From contig NZ_CP011526.1 of the NCBI RefSeq assembly GCF_001027105.1, positions 1,302,001-1,366,000 on the forward strand: a DNA stretch of 64,000 nt. The letters run 5' to 3'. A program made the position numbers and the translations under genes. Source of the stretch: Staphylococcus aureus (lineage in GTDB: Bacteria; Bacillota; Bacilli; Staphylococcales; Staphylococcaceae). The notes below the pieces were generated by a model. It was not told the origin of the DNA. It ran no database searches and was given only the letters and a program-made list of their open reading frames with translations. Shown here in pieces: positions 14,132 to 23,495 of this stretch (its first letter is position 1; the number at the start of each line of letters is the position of its first letter).

Positions 14132-15613
14132 ATGCGATTTACATTTTCAAACGATTTAGGAACGTTATTTACTATTATTTTAGCCATTGGATTCATCATT
14201 AATTTAGTATTGGCTTTTATTATTATCTTTTTAGAAAGAAATAGGCGTACAGCGAGTTCAACTTGGGCATGGCTATTTGTACTTTTTGTCTTACCATTGA
14301 TTGGTTTTATTCTTTACTTGTTTTTTGGTAGAACCGTTTCGGCACGCAAATTGAATAAAAACAATGGTAACGTGTTAACGGATTTCGATGGACTTTTAAA
14401 ACAACAAATAGAAAGCTTTGATAAAGGTAATTATGGTACTGATAACAAACAAGTTCAAAAACATCATGATTTAGTACGTATGCTTTTGATGGATCAAGAT
14501 GGTTTTTTAACTGAAAATAATAAAGTTGATCATTTCATTGATGGAAATGATTTATATGATCAAGTTTTAAAAGATATTAAAAATGCAAAAGAATATATCC
14601 ATTTAGAGTACTATACTTTCGCTTTAGATGGTTTAGGTAAAAGAATTTTACATGCTTTAGAAGAAAAATTGAAACAAGGTCTAGAAGTAAAAATATTATA
14701 TGATGATGTTGGATCTAAAAATGTTAAGATGGCAAATTTTGATCATTTTAAATCGTTAGGTGGAGAAGTTGAAGCATTTTTTGCTTCAAAATTACCGTTA
14801 TTGAATTTCAGAATGAATAATAGAAATCATAGAAAAATCATCGTAATCGATGGTCAACTAGGTTATGTCGGAGGATTTAACATTGGTGATGAATATCTAG
14901 GATTAGGAAAATTAGGATATTGGAGAGATACGCATTTACGTATACAAGGGGATGCGGTTGATGCACTGCAGTTGCGATTTATTTTAGACTGGAATTCGCA
15001 AGCGCACCGTCCACAATTTGAATATGATGTTAAGTATTTCCCTAAAAAGAACGGACCATTGGGCAATTCACCAATTCAAATAGCTGCAAGTGGCCCGGCT
15101 AGTGACTGGCATCAAATTGAATACGGTTATACAAAAATGATTATGAGTGCAAAGAAATCTGTATATTTACAATCACCATATTTCATTCCGGATAATTCAT
15201 ATATAAATGCCATTAAAATTGCTGCTAAATCAGGTGTAGATGTACATTTAATGATTCCATGTAAGCCAGATCATCCATTAGTATATTGGGCGACATTTTC
15301 AAATGCCTCTGACTTATTATCAAGTGGTGTTAAAATTTATACGTATGAAAATGGATTTATACATTCTAAAATGTGCTTAATTGATGATGAAATCGTATCA
15401 GTGGGCACAGCAAATATGGACTTTAGAAGTTTTGAATTAAATTTTGAAGTAAATGCCTTTGTATATGATGAAAATCTTGCTAAAGATTTAAGGGTGGCTT
15501 ATGAACATGATATTACAAAATCAAAACAACTAACCAAAGAATCATATGCCAATAGACCGCTGTCTGTTAAATTCAAAGAATCGTTAGCAAAATTAGTTTC
15601 GCCAATTTTATAA
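14132..15613 (+). CDS. cls1: Cardiolipin synthase
   Basis: It condenses two phosphatidylglycerols into cardiolipin at the membrane. The 493-residue protein has two N-terminal membrane spans (about residues 8-30 and 40-60) and two phospholipase-D motifs: H233-R-K235 with D240 (HRKIIVIDG) and H411-S-K413 with D418 (HSKMCLIDD). The ATG at 14132 lies after ATAGGAG; an in-frame GTG upstream (14081) sits before the terminator and is unlikely. S. aureus has two cardiolipin synthases. The one beside this thermonuclease and aspartate pathway neighbourhood is cls1. Confidence 0.93.
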   Translation: MRFTFSNDLGTLFTIILAIGFIINLVLAFIIIFLERNRRTASSTWAWLFVLFVLPLIGFILYLFFGRTVSARKLNKNNGNVLTDFDGLLKQQIESFDKGNYGTDNKQVQKHHDLVRMLLMDQDGFLTENNKVDHFIDGNDLYDQVLKDIKNAKEYIHLEYYTFALDGLGKRILHALEEKLKQGLEVKILYDDVGSKNVKMANFDHFKSLGGEVEAFFASKLPLLNFRMNNRNHRKIIVIDGQLGYVGGFNIGDEYLGLGKLGYWRDTHLRIQGDAVDALQLRFILDWNSQAHRPQFEYDVKYFPKKNGPLGNSPIQIAASGPASDWHQIEYGYTKMIMSAKKSVYLQSPYFIPDNSYINAIKIAAKSGVDVHLMIPCKPDHPLVYWATFSNASDLLSSGVKIYTYENGFIHSKMCLIDDEIVSVGTANMDFRSFELNFEVNAFVYDENLAKDLRVAYEHDITKSKQLTKESYANRPLSVKFKESLAKLVSPIL

Positions 15614-15625
15614 TTTATTTGTAAG

Positions 15626-15652
15626 GAGTCTCGATTATAGAGGCTCTTTTTA
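15626..15652 (+). terminator. Terminator of cls
   Basis: A GAGTCTC / GAGGCTC stem (one G-T pair) with a 7-base loop is followed by TTTTTAT. Confidence 0.8.
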
Positions 15653-15796
15653 TTTTGCCCAAAATTAAAATAACGATAAATATATTATGTAAATCTAATA
15701 ATGACATTTGTCATTTCAAATCTATGACAAAGTGTTCTATTTTAAATCTAATAAATTTACTAATATTAAATTAAGAAAAAAATAGAGGTGATTAAA

Positions 15797-16696
15797 TTGA
15801 TTCAAATATCTAATATCAACAAGTCATTTAATAAAAGATGTGTTCTAAAAAATATTTCGTTCGATATTGAACAAGGTAAATGTATCGCTTTAATTGGAAA
15901 AAATGGTGCTGGAAAGTCAACGTTAATTGATATATTAATTGGTAATGTTAATGCTAATTCTGGTGAGATATTTGATAAAGACAAGTTATTACAAAGTGAA
16001 AATCGCAGTATAATGTTCCAAAAAACGATGTTTCCAGATCAATTAAAAGTTATTGAGATTATCAACTTATATCAATCATTTTACGAAAATCCATTACCAT
16101 TGGAAGAAATAATAGAACTGACGAAATTTGATTCTAGTCAACTGAACCAATTTGTAAATAAACTTTCTGGTGGTCAACAACGATTACTCGATTTTGTATT
16201 ATCTTTAATCGGACAACCACAATTGATCTTATTAGATGAACCAACATCGACTATGGATATAGAAATTAGAGAATATTTTTGGTCAATTATTGAAAATTTA
16301 AAAGAAGATAATCGAACGATACTCTATACATCGCACTATATTGAAGAAGTCGAACGTATGTCAGACAAAATTATTCTCATTGAAAATGGAGAAATAATAC
16401 TTAATGATTCAACGTCACATATTAGAACCAATCAGCAATCTCAGATTACGTTATCCGATGAATATATAAGAAAGTTAAAACTAGATAAAGATGATTTAGT
16501 TATTCAAAAAAATCATAATGGCACTATCAAAATTATTACTTCAAATGTAAATGATACGATTTTATATCTTCAACAACTTCATATTAATTTGGATGATATT
16601 GAAATACAAAAAGTCTCAATTGTTGATTCATACTTCAACAATAAAAAGCAAAGGGGATCTAATTATGATACTAAGTTACTTGAAAATCGAATTTAA
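15797..16696 (+). CDS. ABC transporter ATP-binding protein of an ABC-2 type exporter
   Basis: The 299-residue ATPase has Walker A GKNGAGKST (34-42), signature LSGGQ (123-127), Walker B LILLDEP (143-149) and a C-terminal extension of about 80 residues, as in LnrL/CcmA-type drug exporters. The TTG at 15797 is six bases after GAGGTG, so I prefer it to the GTG at 15788, which is part of that site. It overlaps the permease gene by 32 bp, and sensor kinase and response regulator genes follow at once. This suggests a detoxification exporter for lipid-active compounds controlled by its own two-component system. The substrate is unknown. Confidence 0.85.
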   Translation: MIQISNINKSFNKRCVLKNISFDIEQGKCIALIGKNGAGKSTLIDILIGNVNANSGEIFDKDKLLQSENRSIMFQKTMFPDQLKVIEIINLYQSFYENPLPLEEIIELTKFDSSQLNQFVNKLSGGQQRLLDFVLSLIGQPQLILLDEPTSTMDIEIREYFWSIIENLKEDNRTILYTSHYIEEVERMSDKIILIENGEIILNDSTSHIRTNQQSQITLSDEYIRKLKLDKDDLVIQKNHNGTIKIITSNVNDTILYLQQLHINLDDIEIQKVSIVDSYFNNKKQRGSNYDTKLLENRI

Positions 16697-17396
16697 AGTT
16701 ATAATGCGTAAAAAAACAACATTAATATTATCTATTTTATTTCCTGTTATATTCTATATATTATTTACTTCGATATTGGAATTGCCGGAAGATGTTAAAC
16801 CTAAATTTTATAAAGAGTATATGTATAGTATGACGGTTTATAGTTTGTTAAGTTTTAGTTTACTAACTTTTCCATTAGATATTATTAATGAAAAACAAAA
16901 TGAATGGCGCCAAAGATTAATGGTAACACCATTTACTTTTACTAGTTATTATATTTCAAAAGTAGTGAAAACTATGCTGCAATTTGCAATAGCGATATTA
17001 GTTATTTTTATGGTTGGACATTTTTATAAAGGTGTTGCAATGAGTGCAGTTCAATGGTTAGAGTCAGGAATATTTTTATGGTTAGGTGCGTCTCTATTAA
17101 TAACTTTTGGCATATTATTTTCTTTGTTAAATGATATTCAAAAAACAAGTGCTTTAGCTAATATCGTAACAATTGGTTTAGCAGTATTAGGTGGATTGTG
17201 GTTTCCGATAAACACATTTCCAAATTGGCTTCAACATGTTGCTCATGTTTTACCGAGCTATCATTTGCGTAAACTAGGTGTAGATATTGCTTCAAATCAT
17301 CATATCAATTTAATATCATTTGCTATAATACTCTTGTATGCTTTAGGGAGTATAATAGCAGTATATTGTATTAGTCATTTTAAAAGGGCGGAATAA
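16665..17396 (+). CDS. ABC-2 type permease
   Basis: The 243-residue protein has six hydrophobic segments and the ABC-2 layout: a first span at about 20-38 (LILSILFPVIFYILFTSI), a long loop and a cluster of four spans, ending with a Y-C-I-S-HFK tail. ATG 16665 follows AAGGGGAT inside the end of the ATPase gene, so the two are translationally coupled. It would form the membrane half of the exporter as a dimer. The DesKR-type genes follow 3 bp later. Confidence 0.85.
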   Translation: MILSYLKIEFKVIMRKKTTLILSILFPVIFYILFTSILELPEDVKPKFYKEYMYSMTVYSLLSFSLLTFPLDIINEKQNEWRQRLMVTPFTFTSYYISKVVKTMLQFAIAILVIFMVGHFYKGVAMSAVQWLESGIFLWLGASLLITFGILFSLLNDIQKTSALANIVTIGLAVLGGLWFPINTFPNWLQHVAHVLPSYHLRKLGVDIASNHHINLISFAIILLYALGSIIAVYCISHFKRAE

Positions 17397-17399
17397 AAT

Positions 17400-18491
17400 A
17401 TGAAATTTTTAAAAGATACTTCAATTGCTGAAATATCGTCTATACTTTATCTGATTTTTCCTATTGCCGGTATATTTTTTAATGAAGTATATGGTCCCAA
17501 ATGGTTGTATATTATATCAGTCATTGTCTTTTCGTTGTCGTATCTTATATTAGTTATAGTAAATAATAGACTTAATACATTAATGTTTTACATTTTGTTG
17601 ATTATTCATTATTTTATTATTTGTTATTTTGTTTTCAGTGTACATCCAATGCTAAGTTTGTTTTTCTTTTATAGTGCTTTTGCCGTTCCATTTACTTTTA
17701 AAAATAATGTTAAAAAAACGGCAACTAATCTTTTCATACTAACAATGATTATATGTACAATAATAACGTACTTATTGTATAACAACTATTTTGTTGCAAT
17801 GATGGTTTATTATGTCGTTATATCGTTAATAATGCTAGATAATTTTAAAAAAATGAAAAACCGTGAATATCAAAAAGAAATAGCAGAAAAAAATAGACAT
17901 ATTAATACATTAATTGCTGAACAAGAGCGACATAGAATTGGTCAAGACTTACATGATACGTTAGGGCATGTGTTTGCAAGTTTATCATTAAAATCAGAAT
18001 TAGCTTATAAACTAATAGATGCTGATGTAGAAAAAGTAAAAGCTGAATTATTAGCAATTAATAAATTATCTCGTGAATCATTGAACAAAGTTCGAGAAAT
18101 TATTGATGATGTAAAATTACCATCATTTATTGAAGAGATTGATAGTATACGTAAAGTTTTAAAAGATGCTGATATTGATTTTACATTTGAAAATAAAGAA
18201 TTAGCGCAAGTATTAAGTCCTACTAAACAATCTATGTTAGTTATGATTACGCGTGAAGCGATAAATAATGTTATTAAACATGCAAATGCTTCAAAAGTTC
18301 ATGGTAAATTAAAAACTGTAAACAATCATAAATTACTGCTTATGATTGAAGATGATGGCAAAGGTATCGATAGTGATTGTGAGGTGAAAAGTATTTCACA
18401 GCGTGTACAACATTTAAATGGAACTTTAGCAGTCGACTCAACAAATGGAACTAAAATAATCATTGAAATCTCAACAGGAGGAATAGCATGA
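17400..18491 (+). CDS. desK: Sensor histidine kinase, DesK/NarL-type (HisKA_3)
   Basis: The 363-residue kinase has four or five N-terminal membrane spans (to about residue 148), a coiled linker, the dimerisation/phosphoacceptor motif DLHDTLGH with H185, an N box EAINNVIKHAN (286-296) and the DDGKG box (318-322). There is no large outer sensor domain, which fits detection within the membrane. The gene overlaps the response regulator by four bases (ATGA) and lies in one operon with the ABC exporter. The name follows the usual S. aureus listing of this pair as DesKR. Whether it controls lipid desaturation, as in Bacillus, is doubtful because no desaturase is here. Confidence 0.85.
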   Translation: MKFLKDTSIAEISSILYLIFPIAGIFFNEVYGPKWLYIISVIVFSLSYLILVIVNNRLNTLMFYILLIIHYFIICYFVFSVHPMLSLFFFYSAFAVPFTFKNNVKKTATNLFILTMIICTIITYLLYNNYFVAMMVYYVVISLIMLDNFKKMKNREYQKEIAEKNRHINTLIAEQERHRIGQDLHDTLGHVFASLSLKSELAYKLIDADVEKVKAELLAINKLSRESLNKVREIIDDVKLPSFIEEIDSIRKVLKDADIDFTFENKELAQVLSPTKQSMLVMITREAINNVIKHANASKVHGKLKTVNNHKLLLMIEDDGKGIDSDCEVKSISQRVQHLNGTLAVDSTNGTKIIIEISTGGIA

Positions 18492-19090
18492 CATCTTTAA
18501 TTATTGCAGAAGATCAAAATATGTTACGACAGGCAATGGTTCAATTAATTAAACTACATGGTGATTTTGAAATTTTAGCAGATACTGATAATGGTCTCGA
18601 TGCAATGAAACTTATTGAAGAATATAATCCTAACGTTGTTATTTTAGATATAGAAATGCCAGGCATGACTGGACTTGAAGTTTTAGCGGAAATTAGAAAA
18701 AAGCATTTGAATATTAAAGTGATTATTGTAACAACTTTTAAAAGACCGGGATACTTTGAAAAAGCAGTTGTGAATGATGTGGATGCATATGTTTTAAAAG
18801 AACGTTCTATAGAAGAATTGGTGGAAACCATTAATAAAGTAAATAACGGAGAGAAAGAATATAGCGCCACATTGATGACTTCATTTTTTGTAGATAAAAA
18901 CCCATTAACGCCCAAAGAACAAATTGTATTAAGGGAAATTGGCAATGGTTTAAGTAGTAAAGAAATAAGTGAAAAATTATTTTTGACAGATGGAACAGTT
19001 AGAAATTATACATCTGTTATAATTGATAAATTATTTGCAGATAATCGTTTTGATGCTTGGAAAAAGGCAAATGAAAAAGGCTGGATCTAA
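18488..19090 (+). CDS. desR: NarL/LuxR-family response regulator, DesR-like
   Basis: The 200-residue regulator has a receiver domain with acidic pocket E8-D9, phosphoacceptor D54 in VVILDIEMPG, T-T (about 81-82) and K104. A LuxR-type HTH occupies residues 138-200 (LTPKEQIVLREIGNGLSSKE). It is partner to the kinase upstream, overlapping it by four bases. It probably regulates the ABC exporter operon, which it ends; a bidirectional terminator follows. Confidence 0.88.
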   Translation: MTSLIIAEDQNMLRQAMVQLIKLHGDFEILADTDNGLDAMKLIEEYNPNVVILDIEMPGMTGLEVLAEIRKKHLNIKVIIVTTFKRPGYFEKAVVNDVDAYVLKERSIEELVETINKVNNGEKEYSATLMTSFFVDKNPLTPKEQIVLREIGNGLSSKEISEKLFLTDGTVRNYTSVIIDKLFADNRFDAWKKANEKGWI

Positions 19091-19100
19091 ATACAAACAA

Positions 19101-19177
19101 AAAAGTATTGAGTGTTTTGATTTAAGAGACTTGGAAAGTGAGTCAATAATCAAAATCTTACTCAATACTTTTATTTT
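19101..19177. terminator. Bidirectional terminator between desR and the small membrane gene
   Basis: AAAAGTATTGAGT and ACTCAATACTTTT form a 13-bp perfect stem around a 46-base loop, with T runs on both sides. Confidence 0.8.
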
Positions 19178-19202
19178 GGTACTCGCAATTTAGATTTGTT
19201 AA

Positions 19203-19391
19203 CTAATTTTTTCGCTTATTATAAAACGAAACAATCAAGTAAACGATAAAGCCTACAAAGATACCCAATAAAATAGATAGTACTGCCGTCACTATTAATG
19301 GTAATTTGAAAAATATTTGTAGGAAAATACCAATGATAATTGCGATAATTACTGCAATTAATGTGACTGTATTTTCATTTGAAATGTTCAT
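19203..19391 (-). CDS. Small two-span membrane protein (62 aa)
   Basis: The 62-residue protein has two hydrophobic segments, VTLIAVIIAIIIGIFLQIFF and VTAVLSILLGIFVGFIVYLI, and a basic end FYNKRKN. AAGGAGTGAAAATAA precedes ATG 19391 on the minus strand. It is conserved-looking and well expressed by its signals, but I do not recognise a function. It is monocistronic between a shared terminator and the divergent nuclease gene. Confidence 0.7.
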   Translation of the reverse strand: MNISNENTVTLIAVIIAIIIGIFLQIFFKLPLIVTAVLSILLGIFVGFIVYLIVSFYNKRKN

Positions 19392-19529
19392 TTATTTTCA
19401 CTCCTTAACAATAACATTATATCATGCTATAGCTTTCCAAAATATTGAAATATGTAGATATGGCTATTGACGATATTTCTTAACTTTTATATGATTAATC
19501 GGAATGAAAAAAGAGAAGTAGGTGGCAAT

Positions 19530-20063
19530 ATGAAGTCAAATAAATCGCTTGCTATGATTGTGGTAGCCATCATTATTGTAGGTGTATTAGCATTTCAATT
19601 TATGAATCATACGGGTCCTTTCAAAAAGGGGACGAATCATGAAACTGTACAAGATTTAAATGGTAAAGATAAAGTACATGTTCAAAGAGTTGTGGATGGT
19701 GATACATTTATTGCAAATCAAAATGGTAAAGAAATTAAAGTTAGGCTTATAGGGGTTGATACGCCAGAAACGGTGAAACCGAATACGCCTGTACAACCAT
19801 TTGGCAAAGAAGCATCAAATTATAGTAAGAAGACATTAACAAATCAAGATGTTTATTTAGAATATGATAAAGAAAAACAAGATCGCTATGGTAGAACATT
19901 GGCGTATGTATGGATAAGTAAAGATCGTATGTACAATAAGGAATTAGTGGAAAAGGGACTTGCTAGAGAGAAGTATTTTTCACCAAATGGCAAATATAGA
20001 AATGTATTTATAGAAGCACAAAATAAAGCTAAACAACAGAAATTAAATATTTGGAGTAAATAA
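19530..20063 (+). CDS. nuc2: Membrane-anchored thermonuclease
   Basis: The 177-residue protein is the second staphylococcal nuclease homologue. It degrades DNA and RNA with calcium. An N-terminal anchor (about residues 6-23, LAMIVVAIIIVGVLAFQFMN) lacks a signal-peptidase site, in contrast to the secreted Nuc. The SNase fold follows: VVDGDTFIAN, RLIGVDTPETVKP with the catalytic R, D and E, QDRYGRTLAYVW with the second catalytic R, and EKGLAREKYFSPNGKYRN. ATG 19530 follows AGGTGG by 6 bases. It would act on the outer face of the membrane. Confidence 0.93.
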   Translation: MKSNKSLAMIVVAIIIVGVLAFQFMNHTGPFKKGTNHETVQDLNGKDKVHVQRVVDGDTFIANQNGKEIKVRLIGVDTPETVKPNTPVQPFGKEASNYSKKTLTNQDVYLEYDKEKQDRYGRTLAYVWISKDRMYNKELVEKGLAREKYFSPNGKYRNVFIEAQNKAKQQKLNIWSK

Positions 20064-20149
20064 TTAAATAGGTGATTATATATATTAAAGTAAAATATAC
20101 TTGAAGCATCGATTTATTATTACCATAAATTTATATATAGAAATAATTT

Positions 20150-20201
20150 AAAGGCATAATAACCATAGTGCGTATCGAGCGTAATGGATTATTATGCCTT
20201 T
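20150..20201. terminator. Bidirectional terminator after nuc2
   Basis: AAAGGCATAATAACCAT pairs with ATGGATTATTATGCCTTT over 13 bp plus an inner 4 bp. It serves nuc2 and the opposing gene at 20206. Confidence 0.85.
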
Positions 20202-20205
20202 GATT

Positions 20206-21060
20206 TTACTTGAATATAGCTGTGATTTGATCAACCTGTTCTTTATTTAAAGGGTGTTTAGATAGCTCTATGGCTTCGCTAATAATACGTCGTAACGAAG
20301 ATTTTGTTGAAACTGTATCAACATATTTATCTCTTTCTTCAGAACCTTGAATGATATTAACTGTACCATCACTAAAGTAAATAACACCGGTACTTTGGAC
20401 TTTAAAGTTAAAGTTTTGTTCAATATGATCCTTTAATGCTTTCGCATTATTTGCTGCTAATTGATACGGATCATAATCATAAAAATCATAAATAACACGA
20501 TTTGGTTGAACTGTTTCTGTAAAAGTATAGATAGACTTTCTTGATGAATTAAACTGATCATGATATTGCTGGCTAATGTAATGACCGACAACTTTTTCAA
20601 TATTACTATTGCTTATTTCTGTATCATGCTCATCAGGTACATCAAAGTGATAAAATGTTTTTTCACCCCAGCTTTTTACATCAACGTTTATTAAACCGAT
20701 ATCTGAAACAATGATAAAATCAAATGAACGTGCATACTCGAAAAACGGATGTTTAGTAGCTAAATTGCTTGTAACGATAATATCGTAATATTTTAATTTA
20801 CCATTTTCGAGATAGCTATCTAAAATCTTGCGTAATTCTCTTTTAGCATTTTTGTATGCATGGTGGCCAACATCATTATTAGAACTCAGCATTTGACTTC
20901 TTAATTCAGCATTTTCTGCACTTAATGCTTTGTTCTTTTTAATAAGTTGCTTTCTTGCATAAACTTCGGTATCTATTTTACTATTACTATACCTTTGATT
21001 TAAAACTAATATACCAATTAATGCTACAATGATAATGATAAGTACAACATAAAAAGACAT
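20206..21060 (-). CDS. Membrane-anchored NERD-like (nuclease-related) domain protein (284 aa)
   Basis: One N-terminal membrane span (MSFYVVLIIIIVALIGILVL) is followed by a coiled coil of about 30 residues and a domain with YARSFDFIIVSDIGLINVDV, then KSW. The D-x(n)-D-x-K pattern resembles the NERD/restriction-endonuclease-like core. I take ATG 21060 as the start; an ATG at 21102 in frame lacks a ribosome site. The role is unknown. It faces the nuc2 gene across a shared terminator. The NERD call is from pattern only. Confidence 0.6.
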   Translation of the reverse strand: MSFYVVLIIIIVALIGILVLNQRYSNSKIDTEVYARKQLIKKNKALSAENAELRSQMLSSNNDVGHHAYKNAKRELRKILDSYLENGKLKYYDIIVTSNLATKHPFFEYARSFDFIIVSDIGLINVDVKSWGEKTFYHFDVPDEHDTEISNSNIEKVVGHYISQQYHDQFNSSRKSIYTFTETVQPNRVIYDFYDYDPYQLAANNAKALKDHIEQNFNFKVQSTGVIYFSDGTVNIIQGSEERDKYVDTVSTKSSLRRIISEAIELSKHPLNKEQVDQITAIFK

Positions 21061-21312
21061 TTTTTCACCAATCCTTTTTGACTTCTTTAACTTTGTATAC
21101 AATAATAATTAATAAAGATTAATTGTTATTCAATTTCCCACATTTTTATTAGTTGATTTTAGTTCATCATTGTTATAATCAAATTATAAACTGACAGATA
21201 TTGATGTTCAATGAATATGACGTGAAAGATTCGTGAATTCAAGTTTATGTCGAATTTATGTTATAACGGTCATTTAAATGACAGAATTAGGTCACTCATA
21301 GTATTTTGAAGA

Positions 21313-21363
21313 TTGAATTCATTAATTTTAAAATGTATAATGATATTTGTGAAAGCGCTTGCT
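21313..21363 (+). promoter_or_regulatory. Promoter with a CcpA cre site
   Basis: TTGAAT (21313-21318) and TATAAT (21336-21341) are 17 bp apart, a good sigma-A promoter. TGAAAGCGCTTGCT at 21350-21363 matches the cre consensus TGWAARCGYTWNCW at every position. It overlaps the start of transcription and abuts the ribosome site AGGAGG. CcpA would repress the gene at 21376 in the presence of glucose. The rest of the 315-bp gap shows no gene. Confidence 0.75.
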
Positions 21364-21375
21364 TAGGAGGTGTAT

Positions 21376-21966
21376 TTGAGAGTGAATGAAATGAATGCTA
21401 AAGAACAATTAGTGGACAATTTAATGAAAACATCATCGCAATTATTTAAATTTCACGGTGAAGTTGCCATGCAGCTTTTCTTAAATGATGAATTAAAATT
21501 ACCTTCTATTGTTGAAATATGCGTGGAACGTAAGCGTTTAAGTGATATTGTGAAAGTTATTCCGCAATCATATGCGTTACTATACATAGATAAGCAAGAT
21601 CAAGCAATAGCTAAAGAAGATTTATCACTTTCAAAAATTGCAAAAGTTTATGTGCAATATGATGATACAACAATAATGAGTATTTTCGTTTATGATGTAG
21701 TAAACGATGAATGGATTTTTAGATTGGATCCGAATATACGTATACCTAAGAGTAACATATACTTCCATAGTTTAAATTGGGATGTGGATTATATTAAACC
21801 GGAGATCGTTCTAATGTATGATCTAATGCAACACCATCAGTATCATCATTATTCCAATTATAAACGAGTCATAGATGCATTAAGCTACTATCAATTTTTT
21901 ATTTTAAAATTTGTAGTAGGTGAGCAACGTATTAAGGATGCAATCCAGAGAACAATAAATAATTAA
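21376..21966 (+). CDS. Hypothetical protein, possibly nucleotidyltransferase-like (196 aa)
   Basis: I do not recognise this protein with certainty. LNWDVDYIKPEIVLMYDLMQ followed by a histidine-rich stretch and a helical end resembles the back half of aminoglycoside-adenylyltransferase-like nucleotidyltransferases, but the G-S-x-D-x-D active site is absent. It may be a degenerate relative. TTG 21376 lies five bases after AGGAGG; a GTG at 21382 is the alternative. The perfect cre site ahead of it suggests carbon-catabolite control. It is monocistronic. Confidence 0.6.
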   Translation: MRVNEMNAKEQLVDNLMKTSSQLFKFHGEVAMQLFLNDELKLPSIVEICVERKRLSDIVKVIPQSYALLYIDKQDQAIAKEDLSLSKIAKVYVQYDDTTIMSIFVYDVVNDEWIFRLDPNIRIPKSNIYFHSLNWDVDYIKPEIVLMYDLMQHHQYHHYSNYKRVIDALSYYQFFILKFVVGEQRIKDAIQRTINN

Positions 21967-21968
21967 GA

Positions 21969-22017
21969 AAAAGCAATTCATAACGCAGTTGAATACATGT
22001 GTTACGAATTGCTTTTA
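21969..22017. terminator. Bidirectional terminator
   Basis: AAAAGCAATTC / GAATTGCTTTT with TAAC / GTTA inside forms a 15-bp stem. It ends both the 21376 gene and the opposing aspartokinase. Confidence 0.85.
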
Positions 22018-22019
22018 TA

Positions 22020-23402
22020 TTAGTTTTTATCACACAAGTTTTTTAATGCAACCCCGTGATAGCAAAACTCATATGTAGATAATACAGCTTTTTCAGCATC
22101 ATCTACATGAATTCCAAACATCATCGAGATTTCCGAAGCACCTTGGTTAATCATTTTTAAGTTAATTTTTGATTCAGCTAAGGCATGTGTAATTTTATTT
22201 GCAGTACCGATGACTTTATTCATACCTTCGCCGACAATCATTAATATTGCTAAATCATGCTCAATACTTAGCTCATCAACATCACATTTTTGACGAATTT
22301 CATTTAATACTTTTGTTTCTTTATTTTGAATTTGTTTTGAACGCATAACGATACTGATAGTATCAATACCTGAAGGCATATGATCAAATGAAATATTATT
22401 ATCCTCTAAGACACCTAATATCTTTCTAGTAAAGCCGACTTGTCTATTCATTAAATACTTTTTGATATTAATAACGGTAAAATCTTTATCACAACTTATA
22501 CCGCTAATCACATTTTTCGCATTTATTTCTCTATCATGCACTATAAATGTACCCTTATCTTGAGGGCGGTTCGTATTTTTAATCACCACAGGGATGCGAT
22601 CTTTATAAAGTGGTTGTAAGGCTTCATCATGGAAAACACTAAAACCAGCATAAGATAATTCACGCATTTCTCGATAAGTGATTTCTTCGATTAATTCAGG
22701 ATCTTTGATGATATTTGGATTAGCTTTATAAATACCAGACACATCGGTGAAATTTTCATAAATTGTGGCTCTAACACCACTTGATATGATGGCGCCAGTT
22801 ATATCTGATCCGCCACGTGGAAATGTAACTATATATCCTTCATGAGATACGCCAAAAAATCCTGGGATAATTAGTTTTTCATCATAATCTCTTAATTTTT
22901 TAATTTCAGAGTAAGCACTATCTAATATTTGTGCTTCTTGTGGGACGTCAGTAACAAAAATACCCGCTTCCTTCGGTGATATATATTTTGTTGGTATACC
23001 TTGACTATTATTATATAAAGCTATCAATTGCGCATTAAAATCTTCACCACAAGAAAGTAATGCATCTAATAGTCTCTTTGGTTCATTTTTTAATTGATTT
23101 ATATAATGTTCCAAAGTCACATCTATCGTCCGTAAAATACTTTCATCCATTTGCAATTCTTTTACAATATCATCATAACGCTGAATAATTTCTCTTTTTT
23201 TATCATGATAATCAAGATGATTAATGACCTTTTCATATAATCTGATTAACAAATCAGTTGTTTTAATATCATTATCATGTCTTTTACCTGGAGCAGAAAC
23301 GATAACAATCTTTCGCTCTGGATCAGAATTAACAATATTTAAAACCTTTTTAATTTGAGTAGCATTGGAGACGGAGCTACCACCGAATTTGGAAACTTTC
23401 AT
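22020..23402 (-). CDS. Aspartokinase (460 aa, monofunctional)
   Basis: It phosphorylates aspartate, the first step to threonine, methionine and lysine. The N-terminal kinase motif KVSKFGGSSVSN is at residues 2-13, FPRGGSDITGA lies in the middle, and two ACT domains form the C-terminal third. The 460-residue length is that of the class typical next to hom, which differs from the lysine-pathway LysC of about 400. ATG 23402 follows AAAGG; an in-frame TTG at 23414 is too close to that site. It faces away from hom, and the gap between holds a CodY-like box. Threonine feedback is likely but not visible. Confidence 0.93.
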   Translation of the reverse strand: MKVSKFGGSSVSNATQIKKVLNIVNSDPERKIVIVSAPGKRHDNDIKTTDLLIRLYEKVINHLDYHDKKREIIQRYDDIVKELQMDESILRTIDVTLEHYINQLKNEPKRLLDALLSCGEDFNAQLIALYNNSQGIPTKYISPKEAGIFVTDVPQEAQILDSAYSEIKKLRDYDEKLIIPGFFGVSHEGYIVTFPRGGSDITGAIISSGVRATIYENFTDVSGIYKANPNIIKDPELIEEITYREMRELSYAGFSVFHDEALQPLYKDRIPVVIKNTNRPQDKGTFIVHDREINAKNVISGISCDKDFTVINIKKYLMNRQVGFTRKILGVLEDNNISFDHMPSGIDTISIVMRSKQIQNKETKVLNEIRQKCDVDELSIEHDLAILMIVGEGMNKVIGTANKITHALAESKINLKMINQGASEISMMFGIHVDDAEKAVLSTYEFCYHGVALKNLCDKN

Positions 23403-23422
23403 AGTGCATGCCAACCTTTCTA

Positions 23423-23437
23423 AAAAATCAGAAAATT
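23423..23437. promoter_or_regulatory. CodY-like box between aspartokinase and hom
   Basis: AAAAATCAGAAAATT matches the CodY consensus AATTTTCWGAAAATT at 12 of 15 positions. It lies just upstream of the aspartokinase start, in the divergent region. CodY would repress the pathway when branched-chain amino acids and GTP are high. Confidence 0.55.
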
Positions 23438-23495
23438 GTATTCAGTTTTGTAAGTAAGAATGATATTATGTATTTATATTTTGAATATTACGAAC

